Counted from the stretch's first letter, positions 35,478 through 44,841 are shown. The stretch is 47,907 nt of DNA from an uncultured Eubacteriales bacterium (GCA_902773895.1 CACYGB010000008.1:1-47907), one strand, 5' to 3'. Notes: generated by a model from the sequence alone, not told the origin. A program made the numbers and translations.

Positions 35478-35588
35478 ACCTTATCCAGAGCGGCTGAGGG
35501 ACTGGCCCGATGAAGCCCGGCAACCGGCGTGTCACAGCGCAAGGTGCCAATTCCAGCAGCGTGATTTCCACGCTGGCAGATAAGGCGC
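35478..35588 (+). promoter_or_regulatory. SAM-I riboswitch (S box)
   Basis: P1 stem CCTTATC...GATAAGG encloses the S-box core: CAGAGCGGCTGAGGGACTGG, then CCCGATGAAGCCCGGCAACC and AAGGTGCCAATTCC. SAM binding would favour the terminator that follows and switch off metK, i.e. feedback by its product. Confidence 0.97.
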
Positions 35589-35608
35589 AATGAAAAGGAT
35601 TTTCCTGC

Positions 35609-35640
35609 CCGCTTGTCTGTCGTCAGACAAGCGGTTTTTT
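35609..35640 (+). terminator. Riboswitch terminator before metK
   Basis: Eleven-base stem (35609-35619 with 35624-35634) followed by six T; the expression platform of the SAM riboswitch. Confidence 0.92.
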
Positions 35641-35689
35641 GCGGCCCGGATGGTGTTCAATCCAAGAAATGCAAAGGAGAGAAAGAACC

Positions 35690-36865
35690 ATGCGAACCCT
35701 GTTTACCTCTGAATCCGTTACGGAAGGACATCCCGACAAAATCTGCGACCAGATTTCCGACGCCGTGCTGGACGAACTGCTCCGCCAGGACCCCGATTCC
35801 CGGGTGGCCTGCGAAACCTGCGCCACCACCGGGCTCATCCTGGTGATGGGCGAAATCACCACCAAGGGCTATGTGCCCATCGCCGACATCGTGCGCAAAG
35901 TGGTGAATGAAATCGGCTACGACCGGGCCAAGAAGGGCTTTGACGGCGAATCCTGCGCGGTGCTCACCGCCGTGCATGACCAGTCCCCGGACATCGCCCA
36001 GGGCGTCGACGCCGCCCTGGAAACCCGTCAGGAGGCGGAAAACGAAACCGGCGCCGGGGATCAGGGCATGATGTTCGGCTTCGCCTGCGACGAAACCCCC
36101 GAAATGATGCCCATGCCCATCGCCCTGGCCCACCGGCTCACCCGGCGCATGGCGTACGTCCGTAAGAGCGGTATCTGCCCCTGGATGCGGCCGGACGGCA
36201 AAAGCCAGGTCACCGTGGTGTATGAGGACGGCCGGCCCGTGGCGGTGGACACCGTGGTGATCTCCACCCAGCACGACGACACCGTGACCCATGACGAAAT
36301 CGAACAGGCCATGATCGAGCAGGTGATCCGGCACGAAATCCCGGCGGAATTGCTGACGAAGGACACGAAATACTTCATCAATCCCACCGGCCGTTTCGTG
36401 GTGGGCGGCCCCGCAGGGGACAGCGGCCTGACCGGACGCAAGATCATCGTGGATACCTACGGCGGCTACGCGCCCCACGGCGGCGGCGCTTTCTCCGGCA
36501 AAGACCCCACCAAGGTGGACCGCAGCGCCGCATACGCCGCCCGGCACGCCGCCAAAAACGTGGTGGCCGCCGGCCTGGCCCGGCAGTGCGAAATTGCCCT
36601 GGCCTACGCCATCGGCGTGGCCAAGCCGGTCTCCTTCCAGGTGAATACCCGGGGCACCGGCGTGATTCCCGATGACCAGATCGCCAAACTGGTGGAAAAG
36701 GTGTTCGATATGCGGCCCGACGCCATCATCCGCCGGCTGGATCTGCGCCGGCCGATTTACCGGCAGACGGCGGCCTACGGCCATTTCGGCCGCACGGACG
36801 TGGATTTGCCCTGGGAGCATGTGGACCAGGTGGACGCGCTGAAACAAGCCTGGAAAGAACTGTAA
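35690..36865 (+). CDS. metK: S-adenosylmethionine synthetase
   Basis: 391 residues from the ATG at 35690, behind AAAGGAG. MetK makes SAM from methionine and ATP. Family motifs are [20 protein letters not shown] near residue 8-27 (the catalytic His), [10 protein letters not shown] and [17 protein letters not shown]-type [19 protein letters not shown]. Length is normal. It is under a SAM riboswitch, and a SAM-dependent methyltransferase gene follows with its own promoter. Confidence 0.98.
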   Translation: MRTLFTSESVTEGHPDKICDQISDAVLDELLRQDPDSRVACETCATTGLILVMGEITTKGYVPIADIVRKVVNEIGYDRAKKGFDGESCAVLTAVHDQSPDIAQGVDAALETRQEAENETGAGDQGMMFGFACDETPEMMPMPIALAHRLTRRMAYVRKSGICPWMRPDGKSQVTVVYEDGRPVAVDTVVISTQHDDTVTHDEIEQAMIEQVIRHEIPAELLTKDTKYFINPTGRFVVGGPAGDSGLTGRKIIVDTYGGYAPHGGGAFSGKDPTKVDRSAAYAARHAAKNVVAAGLARQCEIALAYAIGVAKPVSFQVNTRGTGVIPDDQIAKLVEKVFDMRPDAIIRRLDLRRPIYRQTAAYGHFGRTDVDLPWEHVDQVDALKQAWKEL

Positions 36866-36882
36866 ATATTACATTTCTGTGT

Positions 36883-36919
36883 CCCGTGAGGCGGCTTTTG
36901 CCCTTCACGGGGCTTTTTT
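36883..36919 (+). terminator. Terminator after metK
   Basis: An imperfect hairpin pairs CCCGTGAG (36883-36890) with TTCACGGG, followed by seven T. Confidence 0.8.
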
Positions 36920-37025
36920 TATGGCAAAAAAATGCCGGGAACCCTTGATTTTCCTTGCAGTTTTCTATTTTTTATAAAAAAGTTAAAAAAATATTACAAA
37001 AATGCGTGCATTTTATGAAAATATG

Positions 37026-37034
37026 TGTTATAAT
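37026..37034 (+). promoter_or_regulatory. Extended -10 promoter of the methyltransferase gene
   Basis: TGTTATAAT gives a TGn extended -10 with consensus TATAAT at 37029-37034. The -35 at 17 bases (GTGCAT) is weak. The AT-rich 36930-37020 stretch could act as an UP element. Confidence 0.65.
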
Positions 37035-37087
37035 GATCTGGCCATGTGGGATCAAACGGAAATCTCCACTGGGGAGGGGTACACGGA

Positions 37088-37630
37088 ATGCTGACGAAAA
37101 CCGAAGCATTGGGCTATGAACTGACAGGAAAAGGGCAGCGCATGACGGCGGGCATGAGGGCCTGCGCGTCCTGGGCGGCTGTGGAAGAGCACGACAAGGT
37201 GCTGGATATGGCCTGCGGTAACGGCGCTTTATTGAATGAACTGAACGGCAAAATGCGCCTGACCCTGTGCGGCATGTGCGAATCGGCGGATCAGGCCCGG
37301 GTGGTTTCCGAGCAGCTGGGAGACGCCGATGTGATCGCCGGCCGGATGGAGGATATTCCCTGGCGGGACGATACCTTCCAGGTGGTGCTGCTGCCGTCTG
37401 CCATCCGCGGGGATGTGCAGCGGGTGCTGGACGAGGCGCTGCGCGTGCTGCGGGACGGGGGACAGTTTGTGATGGCGGCCCCGCTGTTTTCCTTCCGGGG
37501 GGACAATGAACTGTCCCGCCGGGAGCTGCTTCGCCTGATGCAGGAGGAAGGATTCCGGGACGTTTCTTTCCGCGCCTGCGGTTTATCCGGCGCCATTGTG
37601 GGCTGGAAAAAGAGCGCCATCGACCGGTAA
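37088..37630 (+). CDS. SAM-dependent methyltransferase (class I)
   Basis: 180 residues from the ATG at 37088. Motif I is VLDMACGNGALL (38-49), followed by VIAGRMEDIPWRDDTFQVVLLPS and ALRVLRDGGQFVMAAP, the usual class I Rossmann order. It resembles UbiE/small-molecule methyltransferases, but the substrate cannot be told. Position next to metK is suggestive, yet it has its own promoter and a terminator in between. Converges with the radical SAM gene. Confidence 0.85.
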   Translation: MLTKTEALGYELTGKGQRMTAGMRACASWAAVEEHDKVLDMACGNGALLNELNGKMRLTLCGMCESADQARVVSEQLGDADVIAGRMEDIPWRDDTFQVVLLPSAIRGDVQRVLDEALRVLRDGGQFVMAAPLFSFRGDNELSRRELLRLMQEEGFRDVSFRACGLSGAIVGWKKSAIDR

Positions 37631-37644
37631 AACGGCTTCAACAG

Positions 37645-37681
37645 AAAAAGGCCGGAATGAAGTTTCATTCCGGCCTTTTTT
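37645..37681. terminator. Bidirectional terminator
   Basis: A perfect stem of about 15 bases with A run on the left and T run on the right (arms about 37646-37661 and 37664-37679), between converging genes. Confidence 0.92.
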
Positions 37682-37733
37682 CATGCCCGGGCACGCGGGA
37701 AAAAGCTGGCTTTGTTATGAAATTGCCGGCTCT

Positions 37734-38858
37734 TTACAGCACGATGTCGCCCAGACCGAAGCCGGCAGGCATGGGCTCCTCCTCCAGGAAGCGGAAATCA
37801 TCGTCCTGCAGCACCGGCAGGAAGAATTCGTAAGGCAGCCGGGAAAATTCGCAGCCGTAGGAACTGGCGCCGAACCAGCCGCCTTCCTTGGCCTTCAGGT
37901 TCAGATCCCGGGCGAATTTGGTGCGGTTGGAGCAATCGTGCACCAGGATGGGCCAGTGTTCCTCCGCCGCCTCCTGCATCATCCTCAGGCTGATCAGCCG
38001 GCTGAAAATGGGGGAAATGTAGCCCTGCCGGCACATATACAGGTTTTCCCCGGCGTAATTGGCGATGTTGTTTTCGTTCAGGTGCAGCTCGGCGCAGTTG
38101 ATGAACCGGATGCCGCTGGACAGGATGGCGTCCTTTTTCTGATGGAACTCCGTCCACCATTCCGGCGTCATGGGCGTTTCGATACCAACGGCGGGGAAGT
38201 ATTCGGCGGCGATGCGGATGTTTTCGATGACCTTGTCAGCGCAGTGGGAGGCCCCCAGATTGAAGCGCAGCTCGTTCAGCCCCGCGTCGGCCAGGGCCTT
38301 CAGGTTTTCCCGGGTGGCGTTCAGGCCGTTGGTGTACAGGTGCTGGTGGATGCCGGCGTCATGGAACGCGCGCACCGCGCCGTAGTATTTTTCGATTTCC
38401 ATGAACGGCTCCAGGTACACGTAGGAAATGCCGGTGGGTTTTTTCTGGATGGACAGCAGCAGCGGCAGGTCCTCCTCGTAAAACTTTGTGCCGCCGATTT
38501 CCCACATGCCTTCGCCCACGGGAGGCTGCTTATCCAGCACGCCGTAGTCGTAGCAGAAACGGCAGGCGGCGTTGCACCTGTTGGTTTTGCGCACGGCGCT
38601 GAGCCCCGTGCCCAGCAGGCAGCTTTTGCATCCCTGGGGAAACAAAGCGTCGTCGCCCACGTAATACGTGCGGCCGGCTAGGGTTTTCAGCCCAGGGATC
38701 GTGGCCAGCAGCGCTTCGTGACGGGCCTGTACCGCCCGTTCGATCTGGCTGAAAACAGACAGGGCGATTTCCTGCTGTCCGGGCATCAAATCCTCTTCCT
38801 CCGGAAGCTCCGCGAAAAACTGAAACCAGGACAGGGCGTCCTTTTTGGAAATTTTCAT
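37734..38858 (-). CDS. Radical SAM protein of unknown function
   Basis: 374 residues. The iron-sulfur/SAM motif CNAACRFC (Cys95, Cys99, Cys102) is intact, with a glycine-rich region and GISYVYLEPFMEIEKYY after it. An extra CKSC (77-80) lies before the motif, and the C-terminal part carries several cysteines (CAELHLNENN, YMCRQGYIS, HDCSNRTKF). It lacks the classic SPASM or HemN endings. The substrate is unknown. No transporter or peptide gene is adjacent. Confidence 0.85.
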   Translation of the reverse strand: MKISKKDALSWFQFFAELPEEEDLMPGQQEIALSVFSQIERAVQARHEALLATIPGLKTLAGRTYYVGDDALFPQGCKSCLLGTGLSAVRKTNRCNAACRFCYDYGVLDKQPPVGEGMWEIGGTKFYEEDLPLLLSIQKKPTGISYVYLEPFMEIEKYYGAVRAFHDAGIHQHLYTNGLNATRENLKALADAGLNELRFNLGASHCADKVIENIRIAAEYFPAVGIETPMTPEWWTEFHQKKDAILSSGIRFINCAELHLNENNIANYAGENLYMCRQGYISPIFSRLISLRMMQEAAEEHWPILVHDCSNRTKFARDLNLKAKEGGWFGASSYGCEFSRLPYEFFLPVLQDDDFRFLEEEPMPAGFGLGDIVL

Positions 38859-38919
38859 CCGTGCAATCCTCCTTGATACCCGGATATTGTAGCAAATAAA
38901 GCCTGAAGAAGCAAGCGCG

Positions 38920-39645
38920 CTACAGAAAACGCATAACGTCGGTGATCCGGCGGATCCGGCGGCAGTTGGACGGCAGGGGGCCGCTGGGCGCGGGGGATTG
39001 CTCTGTGCGGATGTACAGGCTGTCCATGCCTGCGGCGGCGGCGCCCCGGCAGTCGCACCGGTCGTCGTTGCCGATCATCAGGCACGCATCCGCATCCAGG
39101 CGGAAACGCCGGGAAAGCAGGGCGAAAAAGGCCGGAGACGGCTTTTTGACCCCTTCCTGGCTGGATAAAAGCAGGCCGTCGAAGGCGGCGTCGATTCCCA
39201 GCATTTTTAGCTCCGGCATCGTGAATACGGCCTGGGCGTTGGTCAGCAGGTACACCTGCCTGCCGTGCGTCCGCAGGGCGCGCAGCACGTCCGCCGCGCC
39301 GGGAAACAGACGCAGCTTTTTCAGGGAAAGCGCCCGGAACAGGCGGCAGATTTGCGTTATTTCCTCGTCGGAGGGATTGTGCCTTTTCAGCATCATCCGC
39401 CAAACGTCGGCAACGTCCGGCTCCGATGGCCCTTGAACACCCCTTCTTTGGTTCAGCGCTTCCCGGCGCTGCTGGGCTACCCGGCAGAAAAAAACGTATT
39501 CCCGGCGCAGGCGGGCGGCGTCCGCGATCCAACCCTGAAAAGAAAGGAAGCGCGCCATGTTTTCCCACAGCGCAGGATCGTTTTCGTCGGTGCGGATGTC
39601 CGCCAGCGTGCCGTACAGATCAAAAATGAAGTGCCGATAGGCCAT
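38920..39645 (-). CDS. HAD-family hydrolase
   Basis: 241 residues from the ATG at 39645 behind GGGAGG. HAD motifs are FDLYGTLADIRTD (nucleophile Asp with Thr-Leu, near residue 10), LLTNAQ (motif II), KKPSPAFFALL (motif III Lys) and MIGNDDRCDCRGAAAAGM (motif IV). It probably removes phosphate from a small substrate. It follows the pyrophosphatase gene by 61 bases, with a terminator in between. Its C-terminus is Arg-rich. Confidence 0.9.
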   Translation of the reverse strand: MAYRHFIFDLYGTLADIRTDENDPALWENMARFLSFQGWIADAARLRREYVFFCRVAQQRREALNQRRGVQGPSEPDVADVWRMMLKRHNPSDEEITQICRLFRALSLKKLRLFPGAADVLRALRTHGRQVYLLTNAQAVFTMPELKMLGIDAAFDGLLLSSQEGVKKPSPAFFALLSRRFRLDADACLMIGNDDRCDCRGAAAAGMDSLYIRTEQSPAPSGPLPSNCRRIRRITDVMRFL

Positions 39646-39664
39646 CTCTTTCCTCCCGATGGAA

Positions 39665-39699
39665 TAAAAACGGGCTTCCGCCCGGTGAAGGGGGAAGCC
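39665..39699 (-). terminator. Terminator between the pyrophosphatase and HAD genes
   Basis: On the minus strand GGCTTCC pairs with GGAAGCC (39699-39693 with 39679-39673), then a T run. It would reduce read-through into the HAD gene. Confidence 0.75.
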
Positions 39700-39706
39700 T
39701 TTGACG

Positions 39707-41323
39707 TCAGCCCCACAGCAGGGCCAGCGCGGGTACCATTTGCTTTTTCCGGCTGACCACGCCCTGGAGGAACACGTTGCTTTCCCCGATTTCGCCCAGG
39801 CCGAACGCCTGGCGGAGAATTTCCCGGTCACCCAGGAACACCAGCTCGGTGCCTTCCCGCAGCACGTCGGTGATCATCAGCAGCACCATATCGTAGTGCT
39901 TGTCTTCCTGCATTTTTTTCATTTCAGCCAGGAATTCATCCTTCCGGCGCAGCATGGCGGCGGAATCCATGGTGGTGATCTGGCTGATGCCCAGCCGGTG
40001 GTCGGCCAGGTGGAATTCCTTGAAGTCGGTGGTCAGCAGCGTGGCGGCGGGCTTTTCGGCGGAACTGGCGGAAAAAACGTCCCTGCCCAGCTGCTCCAGG
40101 TTCAGCCCGGCGATGCGGGCCAGCCGCTCGGCGATGCGCCGGTCCCGGGACGTGGTGGTAGGGGATTTGAACATCACCGTGTCGCTGACGATGGCGGCGG
40201 CCATCAGCCCGGCCAGCTTTTCGCCCGGCATCAGGCCGTGCTCCTGGAACATGGTGGCCACGATGGTGGTGGTGGAGCCCACCGGCTCGTTGCGCATGAA
40301 AACGGGGTAGCCGGTCTGCACGTCGCCCAGGCGGTGATGGTCGATGATGCCCACCAGGGTGGCCTGGTCCAGCCCCGGCACGGACTGGCCTTTTTCATTG
40401 TGGTCCACCAGCACCACCTGCTTGCGCTTGGGCCGCAGCAGGTGATACCGGCTCAGGGTGCCGATCACCTTGTTGTCCCGGTCCAGCACCGGGTAACTGC
40501 GGTAGCGGCTTTGCAGCACGGTGTCCCGAACGTCGTCCAGGTAATCGTCCAAATGGAAGCACACCAGGCCGTCTGCCTTGGCGATGCGGCTGACGGGGGT
40601 AGCCTGGTACAGCATTCGGGCGGCGCGCCAGGCGTCGTAGGGCGTGGCGATGATGCAGGTGGAGGAGGACAGGCCCCGGTATTTTTCCGCCAGGTTGCTT
40701 TGGCACAGGATGATGCAGCCGGCCTTTTCCGCCAGGGCCTTTTCCACCACGTCGGGCTGCTGGCCGCACAGCACCACCGCGCCCTGGTGAATGCCGGTCA
40801 GCGCTTCGCTGGCGGTGGGCAGCGCGATCACCACTTCGCCGGACAGGAAATCGAACACGTCGTCGTGGCAGTTGATGATGTGGCCCTCCAGGGCGGACAG
40901 CACATTGAACACCGGCGCGTGATCGATCAGCGGGGTCTGAATGGAGCGCATGTCGCTTTCGGCGATGCCCCCGGCGGTGACCATGCCGTACAGCGTGCCG
41001 TCCTCGTTGGTCACGGGCAGGGCGCTGATGTTGGGATTTTCCTGCAGAATCTCCCAGGCGTGGCTGACGGGGATGCTTGGGCCGATCAGCGGCGGACGGT
41101 CAAAATCAATATCGCTGATCTGGGTGCGCACGGTGGACAGCAGCATGGGCGGCTGGAAGCCGAAGCGCTTCAGCAGGAAGCTGCTTTCATCGTTCATCTG
41201 GCCCAGGCGGGCGGCGACATAGCCGTTTTCGCCCAGCATATTGCACAAGGCGGCATACGCCATGGCGGACACGATGGAGTCGGTGTCCGGATTGCGGTGG
41301 CCGCACACATAGGTGGTATTCAT
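39707..41323 (-). CDS. Manganese-dependent inorganic pyrophosphatase with CBS and DRTGG domains
   Basis: 538 residues from the ATG at 41323 behind AGGAGG. Family II (DHH) motifs: CGHRNPDTDS (7-16), VDHNE (306-310) and IIDHH (326-330). Between the DHH motifs come two CBS domains (about 65-125 and 250-300) and, between them, a DRTGG domain (about 130-245), the layout of nucleotide-regulated pyrophosphatases. It hydrolyses pyrophosphate, with adenine nucleotides acting on the CBS pair. The frame is open further upstream but antisense there to the DUF362 gene. Confidence 0.93.
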   Translation of the reverse strand: MNTTYVCGHRNPDTDSIVSAMAYAALCNMLGENGYVAARLGQMNDESSFLLKRFGFQPPMLLSTVRTQISDIDFDRPPLIGPSIPVSHAWEILQENPNISALPVTNEDGTLYGMVTAGGIAESDMRSIQTPLIDHAPVFNVLSALEGHIINCHDDVFDFLSGEVVIALPTASEALTGIHQGAVVLCGQQPDVVEKALAEKAGCIILCQSNLAEKYRGLSSSTCIIATPYDAWRAARMLYQATPVSRIAKADGLVCFHLDDYLDDVRDTVLQSRYRSYPVLDRDNKVIGTLSRYHLLRPKRKQVVLVDHNEKGQSVPGLDQATLVGIIDHHRLGDVQTGYPVFMRNEPVGSTTTIVATMFQEHGLMPGEKLAGLMAAAIVSDTVMFKSPTTTSRDRRIAERLARIAGLNLEQLGRDVFSASSAEKPAATLLTTDFKEFHLADHRLGISQITTMDSAAMLRRKDEFLAEMKKMQEDKHYDMVLLMITDVLREGTELVFLGDREILRQAFGLGEIGESNVFLQGVVSRKKQMVPALALLWG

Positions 41324-41359
41324 GGTCGGGATCCCTCCTGCGGATGAGATGGCGGATTC

Positions 41360-41388
41360 AGTATAGCACAGTTTTTTCCGGGAAACAA
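41360..41388 (-). promoter_or_regulatory. Promoter of the pyrophosphatase gene
   Basis: On the minus strand TTGTTT (41388-41383) and TATACT (41365-41360) with a 17-base spacer, 36 bases before the start. Confidence 0.75.
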
Positions 41389-41412
41389 TGGATTTTTCCC
41401 GGTTCAAATCGC

Positions 41413-41441
41413 TTGCGCGGAAAAAAGAAGTTTGATATAAT
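41413..41441 (+). promoter_or_regulatory. Promoter of the DUF362 gene
   Basis: TTGCGC (41413-41418) and TATAAT (41436-41441), 17-base spacer, about 32 bases before the start. It diverges from the pyrophosphatase promoter. Confidence 0.8.
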
Positions 41442-41473
41442 AAACAAAGATGATTTGAAAGGAAGGAAAAAAC

Positions 41474-42541
41474 ATGAGTGAAATCAAAAAAACGCCCGGC
41501 ACCGGCGGCGACCGGTATCTTCCTTTTGACGAACGCACCGGCGATAAATCCGTGGTGTATTTCACGCGGGATCTGTCCGCCGAAGGGCTGAAAAAGCTCT
41601 ACGAACGGGTGAACGAAAATATCGACGGCAAGGTGGCTGTTAAGCTGCATACCGGCGAACAGCACGGCCCTAACATCATTCCCCGGGAATGGGTGAAAAA
41701 CCTGGTGGAAAAGGATCTGCCCGGCGCCACTATTATCGAAACCAACACGTATTATGAGGGCGACCGCTATACCACCGAGCAGCACCGGGAAACGCTGAAG
41801 GTGAACGGCTGGACCTTCTGCCCCGTGGACATTACCGACGCGGAAGGCACCGCCATGCTGCCGGTGAAGGGCGGCAAATGGTTCACCGAAATGAGCGTGG
41901 GCAAGTCCATGCTGCAGTATGATTCCCTGGTGGTGCTGACCCATTTTAAGGGCCACACCATGGGCGGCTTCGGCGGCAGCAACAAGAACATCGGCATCGG
42001 CTGCGCGGACGGCCGCATCGGCAAGGGCATGATCCACACCAAGGCAGGCGCCGCCATGCCGGATGAAATGTGGAGCATCGCCGAAGAAGAACTGATGGAG
42101 CGGATCGCCGAATCCACCAAGGCCACCGTGGACCACTTCGGGCAGAAGGTGACCTTTGTGAACGTGATGCGCAACATGAGCGTGGACTGCGACTGCGCCG
42201 GCTGCGCGGCGGAAAAGGTGGTTACGCCCAACGTCGGCATCCTGGCTTCCCGGGATATTCTGGCGCTGGACCAGGCCTGCATCGACCTGGTGTTTGCCCT
42301 CAGCGAGGAAGACGGCGCCGTGCTGCGGGAGCGCATCCTCAGCCGGCACGGCCTTCGCCAATTGTCCTACATGAAGGAATTGGGCATGGGCAATGACCGC
42401 TATACCCTGGTGGACACGGACCACGGCGATCAGGCGATCCAGCCCGCGGATGCCGTGCAGGGTGTGGTTCCCTTTGTGGAGCTGCCGGAAACGGCCCTGC
42501 GCCGGGCCCAGGCGCTGGCCGCCATGGAAGAGGAAAACTAA
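41474..42541 (+). CDS. DUF362 domain protein
   Basis: 355 residues behind GAAAGGAAGG. DUF362 members carry the pattern KVAVKLHTGEQHGPNIIPREWV, then VVLTHFKGHTMGGFGGSNKNIGIGC and VDCDCAGCAAE (residues near 237-247), the last a short cysteine cluster. Related proteins are linked to iron-sulfur or ferredoxin functions, but no biochemical role is established here. It stands alone under its own promoter. No ferredoxin-type CxxCxxC domain is attached. Confidence 0.9.
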   Translation: MSEIKKTPGTGGDRYLPFDERTGDKSVVYFTRDLSAEGLKKLYERVNENIDGKVAVKLHTGEQHGPNIIPREWVKNLVEKDLPGATIIETNTYYEGDRYTTEQHRETLKVNGWTFCPVDITDAEGTAMLPVKGGKWFTEMSVGKSMLQYDSLVVLTHFKGHTMGGFGGSNKNIGIGCADGRIGKGMIHTKAGAAMPDEMWSIAEEELMERIAESTKATVDHFGQKVTFVNVMRNMSVDCDCAGCAAEKVVTPNVGILASRDILALDQACIDLVFALSEEDGAVLRERILSRHGLRQLSYMKELGMGNDRYTLVDTDHGDQAIQPADAVQGVVPFVELPETALRRAQALAAMEEEN

Positions 42542-42560
42542 AACATAGAAAAAAACATAG

Positions 42561-42596
42561 AAAACCGGTCGGAGAAAATCTCCGGCCGGTTTTTGC
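42561..42596. terminator. Bidirectional terminator between DUF362 and the TIM-barrel gene
   Basis: Hairpin with arms around 42563-42574 and 42580-42591, one mismatch, loop AAAAT, T run on the plus side and A-rich flank on the other. Confidence 0.85.
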
Positions 42597-42600
42597 GTGT

Positions 42601-43482
42601 TCAGCGCGCGTCTTTGGCGGCCTGATAATATGCCGCCAGCCGTTTTCCTACCTCCAGGGACAGTTCCACCGTCAGGTGCTTCATGTCCTGGGGCAGGCAG
42701 CGGCCGAATTCCTGGATCTCAAAGGTCAAATCGCCGGAATAACCGCTTTCGGCCAGGCCGCGCATGGCGTCCTGCCAGTCGATGGCGCCGAAGAAGGGCA
42801 GCAGGTGCTCATCGGCATTGCCGTGGTTGTCCTGCACATGGATGGCTTTCAGCCGGGAAGCGATGGCGTTCAGGTTCTGCCGGTGGCGCCCGCCGGTCAG
42901 GTTGGCGTGGCCGAAATCATAGCAAACGCCCACGTGCGCCGGATCCCCGAACGCGTCGCACAGATCGGTCAGCTCCGCGATGTCGGCGCAGTAAACGCCG
43001 GGGCGGTAGGCATAATCGTTTTCCAGCGCGATGCCGATGCCGGCCTCCCGGGCCGTGCGCACATGGCCGGCGTAATAAGTCAGGTTAGCCTGCCGGGAGA
43101 CGGCGGCGCTTTCCCCGTACACGGTGAAGGGATGGGTCACGGCCCAGCGGGCGCCCAGCATGGCGGTGCCCAGGATGCTGCGGCGGATCAGTTCCTCCAT
43201 CAGGTCAGATTGCGCCGTGCCCCGCTGGGCGTGCACGTCGTAGTAGGGCAGGTGGGACTGGTTGAAGCGGATCCCGCAGGCATCGGCCAGACGGCCGATG
43301 GAGCGCACGTACGCTTCCCATCCGTCGCCCCGGAGGGGAGATTCGGGGTTCATGGCCATGCAGAAATTGATGTCCAGCACCTTGTAGCCCGCTTCCGCGC
43401 AGGTGCTGATGCTGAATTCCACAGGCAGCCGCTGCCGGCCGCGCTGGAAAGCCACGATGTTGGTGGAAGTGGAAATCTCCAT
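42601..43482 (-). CDS. Xylose isomerase-like TIM barrel protein (sugar phosphate isomerase/epimerase family)
   Basis: 293 residues. AP endonuclease 2/xylose isomerase-like features are the start STSTNIVAFQRG, WAVTHPF, GIALENDYAYRPG (metal-binding Glu), CYDFGHANLTGG (Asp/His) and IHVQDNHGNADEHLLPFFGAIDW, then TFEIQEFG (Glu). These are the usual metal ligands of the family. The substrate is unknown. It follows the binding protein gene by 12 bases, so it may act on the imported compound, and is the last gene under the FMN riboswitch. Confidence 0.85.
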   Translation of the reverse strand: MEISTSTNIVAFQRGRQRLPVEFSISTCAEAGYKVLDINFCMAMNPESPLRGDGWEAYVRSIGRLADACGIRFNQSHLPYYDVHAQRGTAQSDLMEELIRRSILGTAMLGARWAVTHPFTVYGESAAVSRQANLTYYAGHVRTAREAGIGIALENDYAYRPGVYCADIAELTDLCDAFGDPAHVGVCYDFGHANLTGGRHRQNLNAIASRLKAIHVQDNHGNADEHLLPFFGAIDWQDAMRGLAESGYSGDLTFEIQEFGRCLPQDMKHLTVELSLEVGKRLAAYYQAAKDAR

Positions 43483-43494
43483 CTTTTTTTCTCC

Positions 43495-44787
43495 TCAGGG
43501 ATTGGCCCGCAGGTATTGGGCCAGCATGCCGCCCAGGTCGTCCTGCATCAGCTGCACCGTTTCCTCCACCGACAGGTCCTCTTCCAGCATATCGGAAATG
43601 TCGTTGATGATGCCGTAGTAGAAGTCCGCCGACGGCCCCACGGTGACGCTGCGCATGGTGTCCGGCGTTTCCGCCAGCTGGGTCAGGCCCACCTGGTACT
43701 GGGGATGCTCCCGCACCAGCTGCGCCCACACGTCGCTTTCCTCCGCCAGGGCGTTGGAGGGCAGGTAGCCCGTGCCCCGGGCAAAATCCGCCTGCACCGG
43801 GGCGCTGGTCAAAAACTGTTCCAGCTCCCACGCGGCGGCCTTGCGCGCGTCGCCGTGGTCAAACATGACCAGGCAGCTGCCCGACACCGTGGCGCCGGCG
43901 GCGGATTGCGCGTTGACCCTGGGATAGGCGGCGACGCCCAGTTCAAAAGCCCCGCCGATGCGCTCCGTCAGGGACGCGATGGAGGAGGAGGAGCTGGTCA
44001 TCACCAGCTGCCGGCCGGCCACGAATTCATCGGTGGAGCCGGACGCGTTCACCAGCGCGCCGGAGGCGTACAGATCCTTCCAGGCCTGCAGGAAGGCGGC
44101 CAGGGCGCCGTTGTCGATGCAGGCAAGCCGGGCGGCGGTGCCTTCCGTGCCGTTGTGCTGGTCCACCAGGTCGCTGCCCAGCTGGCCCAGCCAGTTGGCC
44201 AGGGTCGGCGTGTTGGGAATGGCCGCGTACACGGTAACGCCGTCCCGGGCCAGGGAGGACAGGGCCGCGATGTCCTGCAGCGTCTGCGGCGCGGAGAAGC
44301 CGGCGCTGTCCAGGGCGGTTTTGTTGTAATAGGTCACGGTGGTGGAGGTGGCGAAGGGCAGGCCCAGCTGCACCCCGGCCAGCTGCCAGTTGGCCATGGC
44401 AGGCGCCAGCAGGGTCAGGGATGTGCCGGGAAAATCCGCCAGGGCTTCCGGCACGGTGTAGGCCGTTTCGGCGGCGGCGTAGGAAACCTTGCCCGTGGCG
44501 TCCAGCTGCATGACGTCGGGCAGCACGTCGTACTGTTTTCCGGTCAGCACGCTGTTCATTTTGGACACCGCGTCGGCGTAGGCACCCTGGTACACCGCCT
44601 CCACCACGATGCCCTTGTCCTTGCCGACGGTTTCGTTGAACTGCCGGACGTAGCCTTCCATCAGCACGCCGGCTTCCTCGGACATGGAATGCCACAGGGT
44701 GATGCGCACCGGGCCTTCCTGGGCCAGGGAAACGCTGAAAACACAGAGTAAAACGGACGATAACAGGAGAGCGAGCAGTTTTTTCAT
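43495..44787 (-). CDS. UgpB-like ABC substrate-binding protein
   Basis: 430 residues. A signal peptide (MKKLLALLLSSVLLCVFSVSLA) precedes the CUT1 binding-protein fold: ITLWHSMSEEAGVLMEGYVRQFNE, PDVMQLDATG, LPFATSTTVTYYNKTALDSAG and the ending LQDDLGGML-type helices. Members bind sugars, glycerol 3-phosphate or its diesters. No lipobox is present (Cys is not placed at +1), as in the BMP protein above. It is encoded after the permeases, an unusual order, under an FMN riboswitch, so its ligand could be a flavin or flavin-derived compound (inference). Confidence 0.9.
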   Translation of the reverse strand: MKKLLALLLSSVLLCVFSVSLAQEGPVRITLWHSMSEEAGVLMEGYVRQFNETVGKDKGIVVEAVYQGAYADAVSKMNSVLTGKQYDVLPDVMQLDATGKVSYAAAETAYTVPEALADFPGTSLTLLAPAMANWQLAGVQLGLPFATSTTVTYYNKTALDSAGFSAPQTLQDIAALSSLARDGVTVYAAIPNTPTLANWLGQLGSDLVDQHNGTEGTAARLACIDNGALAAFLQAWKDLYASGALVNASGSTDEFVAGRQLVMTSSSSSIASLTERIGGAFELGVAAYPRVNAQSAAGATVSGSCLVMFDHGDARKAAAWELEQFLTSAPVQADFARGTGYLPSNALAEESDVWAQLVREHPQYQVGLTQLAETPDTMRSVTVGPSADFYYGIINDISDMLEEDLSVEETVQLMQDDLGGMLAQYLRANP

Positions 44788-44841
44788 AAGAACAGATCCT
44801 CCTTGATTCAGTCAGCGGCTCCGGCCGCGGGAAAACGGAAA

